Shown piece by piece: positions 57,834-64,000 of a stretch of 64,000 nt of DNA; within the stretch, counting starts at the first letter, position 1; the number at the start of each line of letters is the position of its first letter. The stretch spans positions 1 to 64,000 of the forward strand of contig JAJNBJ010000018.1 in assembly GCA_021155965.1 (NCBI GenBank), written 5' to 3'. The notes beneath the pieces are model-generated. The model did no database searches. It saw nothing but the letters and a program-made list of their open reading frames with translations, and was not told where the DNA came from. A program made the position numbers and the translations under genes. This DNA comes from Flavipsychrobacter sp. (GTDB lineage Bacteria > Bacteroidota > Bacteroidia > Chitinophagales > Chitinophagaceae).

Positions 57834-58616
57834 CTATTTCTTATCACCTCGTTTAGCTTCAAGCATGCTCATTTCCTTTGCTTTCACCAGGAAGTCGGAA
57901 GCAAAAATAAATGAGTTGAGGCGCTCGTTGTTGCTGAAAATGATGTCTTTGTTGCTGCCCTCCCATTCCTTATTGCCCTGGTACAGGTAAACAATGTGGT
58001 CACCGCTTTCCATTACAGTATTCATATCATGGGTGTTGATAACAGTGGTAATTTTGTATTCGAGTGTGATCTCTTTAACCAGTTTATCTATCACCAGCGA
58101 TGTTTGCGGATCGAGGCCGGAATTAGGTTCATCGCAGAAAAGGTATTTAGGATTGAGCACAATAGCCCTTGCCAGCGCTACGCGCTTTTTCATGCCCCCG
58201 CTTATTTCAGCCGGGTATTTTTTATTAGTGTCCACCAGGTTCACACGCGCCAGCACTTCATTCACGCGTTTCAGTTTCTCGCGATAACCCTGCTTCGTAA
58301 ACATATCCAGCGGGAACATCACATTGGCCTCAACGGTCTTACTATCAAACAACGCGCCGCCCTGGAACAGCATACCTATCTGCTTGCGTACTTCCTTCAA
58401 CTCCTTTACATCCATTTTTGTTATATCCTCGCCCTCATAAATCACCGAACCGGAAGTTACCGGCATCAGCCCTATCATTATCTTCATCAGCACTGTTTTA
58501 CCGCTGCCGCTGGTACCAATGATGAGGTTGGTCTTGCCTGCCTCCATCTTCGCAGAAACATCGTGCAAAACCATTTTGCCATCAAAACTCTTCTGTACGT
58601 TCCTTAACTCGATCAT
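57834..58616 (-). CDS. ABC transporter ATP-binding protein, MlaF-like
   Basis: A 260-residue ATPase. Walker A GTSGSGKT (about 34-41), signature ISGGMKKRVALARA (about 137-150), Walker B KYLFCDEPNSGLDPQT and H-loop NTHDMNTV are complete. The sequence style matches MlaF, the ATPase of the phospholipid-trafficking Mla system. No MlaE permease or MlaD gene lies in the window. The upstream intergenic region contains a large inverted repeat starting at its start codon. Confidence 0.88.
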   Translation of the reverse strand: MIELRNVQKSFDGKMVLHDVSAKMEAGKTNLIIGTSGSGKTVLMKIMIGLMPVTSGSVIYEGEDITKMDVKELKEVRKQIGMLFQGGALFDSKTVEANVMFPLDMFTKQGYREKLKRVNEVLARVNLVDTNKKYPAEISGGMKKRVALARAIVLNPKYLFCDEPNSGLDPQTSLVIDKLVKEITLEYKITTVINTHDMNTVMESGDHIVYLYQGNKEWEGSNKDIIFSNNERLNSFIFASDFLVKAKEMSMLEAKRGDKK

Positions 58617-58710
58617 ACCCCAAATCCCTAAAAGGGCTTCATTATTTTTTCGTATTCGTTCACTTTAAAAGTACACAACAAGAGTAAGCCCCTTTAGGGG
58701 TTTGGGGTAT
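58615..58710. repeat. Large imperfect inverted repeat between two genes
   Basis: Arms of 25 bp (58615-58639 and 58686-58710) match at 23 positions when one is reversed, around a 46-bp centre. Each arm contains a smaller CCCT-AAA-AGGG type hairpin. The left arm begins inside the start codon of the MlaF-like gene, and the right arm ends inside the stop codon of the carboxylase gene. It may be a REP-type element acting as terminator or stabiliser. Confidence 0.75.
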
Positions 58711-60338
58711 CACACCTGGAAAACCCCCATCTTAAATTCTTTGTTAACCTGCGAATGATTTGCCGCATTGATACCTTCAGAAATTACAGATCTTGTTTGT
58801 GCCGGGTCAATTATTTCATCCACCCAAAGCCTTGCTGCTGCATAGTATGGTGTTGTCTGTGTTTCATACCTGTCAGTTATCACTTTCAGCATTTCTTTCT
58901 CTTTCTCAGGTTCAATGGTTTCCCCTTTCGATTTCAATGCTGCTACCTGTATTTGTAACAATGTCTTCGCAGCCTGCTCACCACCCATCACCGCAATTTT
59001 TGCATTTGGCCATGCATAAATAAAACGCGGATCATATGCCTTGCCGCACATAGCGTAGTTGCCCGCACCATATGAGTTACCTATGATAATGGTAATTTTC
59101 GGAACCACTGAATTTGCCACCGCATTCACCAGTTTAGCACCATCCTTAATAATGCCCGAATGCTCACTGCGGCTGCCCACCATAAAGCCTGTCACATCCT
59201 GCAGGAACACCAGCGGTATCTTCTTCTGGTTGCAGTTCATGATGAAGCGTGCTGCTTTATCTGCACTATCGTTATAGATCACGCCACCCATCTGCATCTC
59301 ACCTTTTCCGCTCTTCACAATTTTGCGCTGGTTGGCTACAATACCCACTGCCCAGCCGTCCACACGGGCATAACCACACACAATGGTCTTGCCATAATCT
59401 TCTTTGAACTGGTCAAACTCCGAGTCATCAACAATACATTTGATTACATCCACCACATCAAAATTCTTGTTGTTCAGCGGCGATACCAACCCATAAATAT
59501 CGTTAGGGTCCTTCTTTGGCGCCTTAGCTTTCACCCTGTCATAACCCGTACGTGGCTGCTCGCCAAATTTATCAACAATGCGGCGCACCTGGTCCAGGCA
59601 TTCCTGCTCAGTTTCAAATTTATAGTCAGCAATGCCGCTTATCTCGGTATGTGTTTTAGCACCACCTAATGTCTGTATATCCACATCCTCGCCTATGGCT
59701 GCTTTCACAAGGTATGGGCCTGCAAGAAATATAGACCCATTGCCTTCTACCATCAGCGTCTCATCACTCATTATAGGCAGGTAAGCACCGCCTGCCACAC
59801 AACTGCCCATCACAGCCGCAACTTGTGGTATACCCATAGCGCTTATCTGCGCATTATTGCGGAATATCCTGCCAAAATGTTCTTTATCAGGGAATATCTC
59901 GTCTTGCATAGGCAGGTACACACCGGCACTGTCCACTATATAAATAATGGGCAAATGGTTTTCCATGGCTATCTCCTGCATGCGCAGGTTCTTCTTGCCG
60001 GTAATTGGGAACCACGCACCTGCCTTCACTGTATTGTCATTAGCAACTATTACGCACTGCCTGCCACACACATAACCCAAACCCGCAACAGTGCCACCCG
60101 CCGGGCAGCCACCATGCTCCTTATACATCTCGTAACCTGCAAAAGAACCTATCTCCGTAAACACACTACCCTTATCTATAAGGTATTGTATGCGCTCACG
60201 TGGCGGCATCTTACCTTTTTCGCGGTTTTTATCAATTGTTTTCTTCCCTCCCCCCAGGTTTATAACAGCTTGTTTCTGTTTCATCTGGCTCACCGCCAGC
60301 TTCATCCCGTCTTCATTTTTATTGAATTCCAGGTCCAT
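58710..60338 (-). CDS. Acyl-CoA carboxylase beta subunit
   Basis: A 542-residue carboxyltransferase from ATG 60338 (MDLEFNKNED). The crotonase-like fold is present, with GGTVAGLGYVCGRQ and GGAYLPIMSDE segments in the N half and GNSYGAGNYAMCGKAYDPRF in the C half. The closest style is methylcrotonyl- or propionyl-CoA carboxylase beta. The biotin-carboxylase alpha subunit is not in the window. The acyl substrate is undecided. Confidence 0.9.
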   Translation of the reverse strand: MDLEFNKNEDGMKLAVSQMKQKQAVINLGGGKKTIDKNREKGKMPPRERIQYLIDKGSVFTEIGSFAGYEMYKEHGGCPAGGTVAGLGYVCGRQCVIVANDNTVKAGAWFPITGKKNLRMQEIAMENHLPIIYIVDSAGVYLPMQDEIFPDKEHFGRIFRNNAQISAMGIPQVAAVMGSCVAGGAYLPIMSDETLMVEGNGSIFLAGPYLVKAAIGEDVDIQTLGGAKTHTEISGIADYKFETEQECLDQVRRIVDKFGEQPRTGYDRVKAKAPKKDPNDIYGLVSPLNNKNFDVVDVIKCIVDDSEFDQFKEDYGKTIVCGYARVDGWAVGIVANQRKIVKSGKGEMQMGGVIYNDSADKAARFIMNCNQKKIPLVFLQDVTGFMVGSRSEHSGIIKDGAKLVNAVANSVVPKITIIIGNSYGAGNYAMCGKAYDPRFIYAWPNAKIAVMGGEQAAKTLLQIQVAALKSKGETIEPEKEKEMLKVITDRYETQTTPYYAAARLWVDEIIDPAQTRSVISEGINAANHSQVNKEFKMGVFQV

Positions 60339-60472
60339 CCGGTTTTTTATTTTAGGGTGCAAAAATAGGTGGATAAGTTGAGAGATGCTAATAATATATT
60401 ATTTACCCTAATAAATATTATATTAATGATATTATAATCAAGTTTCAAATTATCCTGAGCCATGAATTCTTT

Positions 60473-60480
60473 TAACTTTG
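60473..60480 (+). promoter_or_regulatory. Candidate -7 box very close to cmk start
   Basis: TAACTTTG ends 4 bp before the cmk ATG, so a transcript from it would be leaderless or nearly so. No clear -33 box was found. Confidence 0.4.
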
Positions 60481-60484
60481 CTCT

Positions 60485-61186
60485 ATGTCATCCCACAAGA
60501 TCATAATTGCGATAGACGGGTACTCCTCCTGCGGAAAGAGCACGCTCGCAAAAGAACTGGGCAAAAAACTGGGATATAATTACATTGATAGTGGGGCCAT
60601 GTACCGTGCCATCACACTCTACTTCCTGCGCAACCATATTGATTATACCAACCCGGTAGCTGTGCTGGATGCTATTGCCAATATTAATTTGGGATTTGTT
60701 TTTAATGAGCAATTGGAGCGCTCGGATATAGAACTGAACGGTGAAGATGTGGAACCTTATATAAGGGACATGATCGTTTCGGAAAAAGTGAGCGAAGTTG
60801 CAGCCATACGCGAGGTGCGTGCATTTGCAGTGGCACAGCAGAAACGCATGGGCAGAAAAAAAGGGATAGTAATGGATGGCAGGGATATAGGCACAACCGT
60901 TTTCCCCGATGCCGAACTAAAGATATTCATGACCGCCGACCCTGATGTACGCGTAATGCGGCGTTTCCAGGAAATGTACGCCACCAATCCACAAATAACT
61001 ATAGATGAGGTGCGACATAACCTGGAATTACGCGACTATATAGACAGCACACGTGAAGAGAGTCCCCTGCACCGTGCTGATGATGCAATATTGCTCGACA
61101 ACAGCAACCTCACCAAGGAGGAACAACTGGAAATTGTGCTGGAATGGGTAAAAGACCGTGCAACCAATCCCCGGGTAACTCAATAG
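60485..61186 (+). CDS. cmk: Cytidylate kinase
   Basis: A 233-residue (d)CMP kinase. P-loop IDGYSSCGKSTLAKELGKKLGY at residues 9-30, the GAMYRAITLY segment, DGRDIGTTVFPDA and the LID region with RRF and the RDYIDSTREESPL motif all match Cmk. It stands alone, with a candidate promoter just upstream. Confidence 0.96.
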   Translation: MSSHKIIIAIDGYSSCGKSTLAKELGKKLGYNYIDSGAMYRAITLYFLRNHIDYTNPVAVLDAIANINLGFVFNEQLERSDIELNGEDVEPYIRDMIVSEKVSEVAAIREVRAFAVAQQKRMGRKKGIVMDGRDIGTTVFPDAELKIFMTADPDVRVMRRFQEMYATNPQITIDEVRHNLELRDYIDSTREESPLHRADDAILLDNSNLTKEEQLEIVLEWVKDRATNPRVTQ

Positions 61187-61187
61187 T

Positions 61188-61373
61188 CTATAACGACCTC
61201 AGCCACTTTATTGTTTCATCCCTTGTTTTGCCCAGCTTTTGCTGTATCCTGCCCAGCAATTCATCATCTTTCCCTTCTTCATACTGCAGGTCATCATCAG
61301 TAAGATCGCCACTGGCTTGTTTTATCTTACCTTTCCATTCGTTCCACTTGCCTTTGAATTCTAACTTATCCAT
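61188..61373 (-). CDS. CsbD family stress protein
   Basis: A 61-residue CsbD-like protein: [25 protein letters not shown]-type opening and a charged helical tail. Members are general-stress proteins of unknown mechanism. It is convergent with cmk, separated by a single base. Confidence 0.88.
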   Translation of the reverse strand: MDKLEFKGKWNEWKGKIKQASGDLTDDDLQYEEGKDDELLGRIQQKLGKTRDETIKWLRSL

Positions 61374-61454
61374 AAACTTTCTTTTATAGGTAGGATTAAA
61401 ATTTCATGCCACGTTCGCCCCGGTGTTCCCAACCAACAATCTCCTACAACACCC

Positions 61455-61553
61455 GTCATTGCGAGGAACGAAGCAACCTCACACAACACAGTCATTGCGA
61501 ACCCCATAGCCTGGCCCTGAGCCCGCAGGGGTAATGCAACCTCACGCAACACA
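61455..61553. repeat. Two copies of a GTCATTGCGA interspersed repeat
   Basis: Copy 1 at 61455-61490 and copy 2 at 61491-61553 share the GTCATTGCGA beginning and the GCAACCTCAC-CAACACA end. Copy 2 has an insertion in the middle. The motif is a widespread intergenic repeat in many bacterial genomes. Confidence 0.6.
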
Positions 61554-61832
61554 ACTCAAATCATTGAGACAAATGAAAAGACATTGTTAACGAAATAAAT
61601 CCCCCGAAGTAACGCAGTCTGCTGATGTATGCACTCCCTTTACATTGCGGTAGCAAACTTAGATAACACACCAACTGGTCGAAAGGTCCCGCTTGCGAAA
61701 CCGCACTGGCACGCCCCTTCAAAAATAGATACATAAACACCTATTTCGCCCTTCAAAAAATACCCTTATTTTTTGCATCCTCAGATCTTGCCAATTCGCA
61801 TCCACACTGCAATACGCCGCGAAAAATATTTT

Positions 61833-61885
61833 CCTTGACGGTACTGTTTCTGTACCTTGACGGTACTATTTCTGTACCGTCAAGG
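61833..61885. repeat. Tandem 22-bp repeat ending in a 12-bp-stem hairpin
   Basis: Units start at 61833 and 61855, each with CCTTGACGGTAC and TTTCTGTA. They differ at one position. The second unit plus the following CCGTCAAGG forms a perfect 12-bp stem (CCTTGACGGTAC, 61855-61866, with GTACCGTCAAGG, 61874-61885) with a seven-base loop. A shorter version of this hairpin lies at 320-345. Confidence 0.8.
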
Positions 61886-62083
61886 ATTTTCAATTTTTTT
61901 TGCAAAAACATGATGCAGAACTTTACACGGTTACAACCCGCTTTGCTAGGAACGTTATAAAAGATCTTTGCAGTTTATGGTGAGCTCGAACCATACGTCT
62001 CTGCGCCTTTGCGGTTAAAAAAATTACAACCAAAACTTATGACTTATGACTTACGACTTTTTATACCTTTTACCCCGTTTTTT

Positions 62084-62107
62084 ATACCCTTTTATACCCC
62101 TTTATAC
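62084..62107. repeat. ATACCC-type element shared with the left edge
   Basis: A 24-bp segment identical to 607-630. The bases that follow are also alike at both loci (AATAAAAA-ACATAA, then AGCGCATT). Confidence 0.7.
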
Positions 62108-62262
62108 ATGAACATAAAAACACATAATATCCACCACAGCGCATTTCAGCCGCATCCGCCAAAATTATTAACCGCAAACGGCATTTTCAAAAATTATACC
62201 CTCTCTGACGTTACATTTACATTGCAAATCATAAATCGCATATCGCAAATCACAAATGACAT

Positions 62263-62270
62263 TACCTTTG
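62263..62270 (+). promoter_or_regulatory. -7 box for the beta-lactamase-like gene
   Basis: TACCTTTG matches TAnnTTTG and would start transcription around 62274-62277, 12-15 bp before the ATG at 62289. It rules out the earlier in-frame start at 62256. Confidence 0.55.
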
Positions 62271-62288
62271 CACCTCAATAAAAATATC

Positions 62289-63149
62289 ATGCATAATAAG
62301 TTTTTATTCAGCATACTTGCTATTGCTATACTTGCATCCTGTTCAAAATCACGCATAAAAGAGCACCAGGAATGGGGGAAATTTTACGAGAAACACGGCA
62401 TAAAAAATGCCTGCTTCATGCTGCGCGATAACAACCACGAATCCATACACTACTATAACAAAGACCGGAACATACAGCGCATCACCCCTGCATCCACTTT
62501 TAAGATATTCCTTTCACTGGCTGCCTTAGAGTCTGCCGTAGCCCCCGATGACCAGTTGGTAATAAAATGGGACAGCGTGCAGCGTAAGCCCGACTGGGAC
62601 AAAGACATGAACCTGCGCGAGGCACTCACATCAAGCTCTGAGCCTTACTTTAAAGAACTGGCCCGCCGTATTGGCCCCACAAAGCTGCAGCACTACCTGG
62701 ACACTGTGAAATACGGCAACATGACCATGGCTGGCAACATAGATGAAGTGTGGACAAACCACTCATTGCAAATATCAGCCGATGAGCAAACCGGCTTCCT
62801 CAAGAGGCTCTACTTTGCCGAACTGCCATTTGCAGAACGCACCCAGCGTATTGTAAAAACCATGATGCTGCGTGAGCAGACACCAGGCTATAACCTTTAC
62901 TACAAGACCGGCACATGGCATACACCGGACACCACTAAATTTATATACTGGATAGTAGGATTTGCAGAGCGCATAGAGCATGTAAAAGAACCGGAAGGCT
63001 CAATGAATAAAAGTGATACACGCAACTATCCTTACTTCTTCGCGCAGAATTTTGAGATGCCAATTGCCGACACATCAAAAGACTGGTTCAAAACGCGGCT
63101 GGAGATACTGCACGATGTGTTGAAAGAATATGGTGCAATACCCAAGTAA
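62289..63149 (+). CDS. Class D beta-lactamase-like lipoprotein
   Basis: A 286-residue serine beta-lactamase/penicillin-binding fold from ATG 62289, with lipobox LASC at about residues 15-18. The STFK motif gives the nucleophile S69 and the carboxylatable lysine K72. The KTG motif is in YYKTGTW (K206). Motif II, normally SxV, reads SSE (SSEPYF). The conserved NIDEVW segment is present. Its hydrolytic activity is untested, and the motif II change makes a non-lactamase role possible. Preceded by a candidate promoter. Confidence 0.85.
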   Translation: MHNKFLFSILAIAILASCSKSRIKEHQEWGKFYEKHGIKNACFMLRDNNHESIHYYNKDRNIQRITPASTFKIFLSLAALESAVAPDDQLVIKWDSVQRKPDWDKDMNLREALTSSSEPYFKELARRIGPTKLQHYLDTVKYGNMTMAGNIDEVWTNHSLQISADEQTGFLKRLYFAELPFAERTQRIVKTMMLREQTPGYNLYYKTGTWHTPDTTKFIYWIVGFAERIEHVKEPEGSMNKSDTRNYPYFFAQNFEMPIADTSKDWFKTRLEILHDVLKEYGAIPK

Positions 63150-63187
63150 GGCTATTACAATGCGATCTTTTTGCTACTTTTAATTAT

Positions 63188-63481
63188 ATGAAATACATCC
63201 TTTTAGTTTTCATTTTTATTGTATCCCACTCGGTAAAAAGCGAGGGGCAATCATATAAAATGTCTAAACGGGATTCTTTACACAGGTTACAAGAAATAAA
63301 AAGTATTTTGGATGATACGGTACTGTGGTCAGAAAGTTTAAAAAGTATTTTAAGGTCCGACACAGGGTTTGATGCTTGGGGTAAAATGCCAATTCATATG
63401 CATCATACCGAAGACCGCCCAATAAAATTTTCTCGAGCACATAGATTTATATTAGACTCCCTTGATGAACCTGAAAAATGA
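63188..63481 (+). CDS. Hypothetical secreted protein
   Basis: A 97-residue protein with signal peptide (hydrophobic 4-14) and a short charged mature part (SKRDSLHRLQEIKSILDDTV). No motif recognised. It starts 39 bp after the beta-lactamase-like stop. Confidence 0.55.
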   Translation: MKYILLVFIFIVSHSVKSEGQSYKMSKRDSLHRLQEIKSILDDTVLWSESLKSILRSDTGFDAWGKMPIHMHHTEDRPIKFSRAHRFILDSLDEPEK

Positions 63482-63542
63482 AACTGTAATACAATCAGAT
63501 TTTCATTAATTTAGGCAGCAAGCACAACTCAAAACAACGACT

Positions 63543-64000
63543 ATGGAATTTTCAGCGCAGCAAATAGCCGGTATACTCAACGGCAAGATAGAAGGCAATC
63601 CCGATGTGAAGATCACTAAGCTTTCCCGGATAGAAGAAGGCGTACCCGGTTCTATTTCTTTTCTTGCCAACCCGGCATATACCCAATACATCTATAATAC
63701 TAACGCTTCGCTGGTAATCGTCAATAATGATTTTGCGCCAACAGCCCCGGTTTCAGCTACGCTTATCCGTGTAGAGAGTGCAGCAGCAGCATTCGCCAAA
63801 CTGCTGGAAATGTATAACCAGGTGAAGCTGAATAAAGTTGGCGTATCTAAGCTTGCATACATTTCAGAGAAAGCAACCGTCGGCAGCAACATTTATGCAG
63901 GTGAGTTTGCCGTTGTAAGCGATGGCGCTAAAATTGGCAACAATGTAAAAATGTACTCCCACGTTTTTATTGGCGAGAATGCAGTTATTGGCGACAACAC
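63543..64000 (+). CDS. lpxD: UDP-3-O-acylglucosamine N-acyltransferase LpxD (partial)
   Basis: The first 152 codons of lpxD, cut by the window end. The N-terminal uridine-binding domain (FSAQQIAGILNGKIEGNPDV, SISFLANPAY) and the beginning of the left-handed hexapeptide-repeat helix (ATVGSNIYAGEFAVVSDGAKIGNNVKMYS) are clear. It adds the second acyl chain in lipid A synthesis. The ATG at 63543 follows a 61-bp AT-rich gap after the hypothetical gene. Confidence 0.95.
   Translation, partial: MEFSAQQIAGILNGKIEGNPDVKITKLSRIEEGVPGSISFLANPAYTQYIYNTNASLVIVNNDFAPTAPVSATLIRVESAAAAFAKLLEMYNQVKLNKVGVSKLAYISEKATVGSNIYAGEFAVVSDGAKIGNNVKMYSHVFIGENAVIGDN

Larger units (their letters stand above)
61374..62262. 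other. Intergenic region with interspersed repeats
   Basis: No convincing gene; open frames at 61361-61552 and 62009-62281 are spurious. The region contains two copies of a GTCATTGCGA...GCAACCTCACxCAACACA repeat (61455-61553), a tandem 22-bp repeat with a strong hairpin (61833-61885) and the ATACCC run near 62084-62107. The latter two parallel motifs at 320-345 and 607-630. Confidence 0.6.

Noticed and set aside
62009-62281. 90-codon open frame before the beta-lactamase-like gene
   Set aside because: Overlaps repeats and the candidate promoter, and has no domain.

Overview
The window reads as chromosomal DNA of a member of the Bacteroidota, probably a Chitinophagales/Chitinophagaceae relative. 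The evidence is a giant sprA gene (type IX secretion outer-membrane translocon) next to ruvA, two proteins ending in a type IX secretion sorting tail, a type III pantothenate kinase/outer-membrane protein/LptC block, a DUF4292 protein, Bacteroidota-type -7 boxes (TAnnTTTG) in front of several genes, and a general lack of Shine-Dalgarno sequences. No tRNA, rRNA or CRISPR array was recognised.

Layout. 1-7 kb: an intergenic element with phased palindromes, an AI-2E family transporter, a PQQ-type beta-propeller lipoprotein, a large membrane protein, a PspC protein and a lipoprotein. 7-13 kb: aconitase, glutamate dehydrogenase, and CcsA/CcmC- and CcmD-like cytochrome c maturation proteins. 13-19 kb: a minus-strand run of dut, sugar nucleotidyltransferase, TPR protein, DUF4292 lipoprotein and acyl-CoA dehydrogenase. 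19-27 kb: an Ldh-type oxidoreductase, a GAF histidine kinase, coaX-OMP-lptC, a hydroxyisobutyrate-dehydrogenase-like enzyme, DinB and a MazEF/PemK-type toxin-antitoxin pair. 27-29 kb: atpD-atpC.

29-33.7 kb is the accessory region. It holds an AT-rich reverse transcriptase gene preceded by two identical 99-bp direct repeats, an IS110-family element with a candidate bridge-RNA segment, a small membrane protein, REP-like palindromes and a probable remnant of a REP-associated transposase. The RT with its repeat-bounded upstream RNA region is the best candidate for an undescribed system.

33.7-48 kb: type IX secretion cargo (an NHL-repeat protein and a PKD/Big-type protein), small uncharacterised proteins, and a phenylacetyl-CoA epoxidase cluster. 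That cluster is split: paaA-paaB-paaC are separated from paaD by a glycosyltransferase and a large membrane protein. 48-64 kb: sprA, ruvA, a lipoprotein gene with a +1 frameshift, an MlaF-like ABC ATPase, an acyl-CoA carboxylase beta subunit, cmk, CsbD, a second copy of the intergenic element seen at the left edge, a class D beta-lactamase-like lipoprotein, and lpxD running off the right end.

Most of the window is housekeeping (TCA cycle, nitrogen, nucleotide, envelope and energy metabolism). Four intergenic regions carry unexplained repeated DNA: helically phased TTTGCGCA arrays near 9.35 and 35.4 kb, 21-bp-phased TATACC palindromes near 0.58 kb, and the related elements at 0.3-0.63 and 61.8-62.1 kb.
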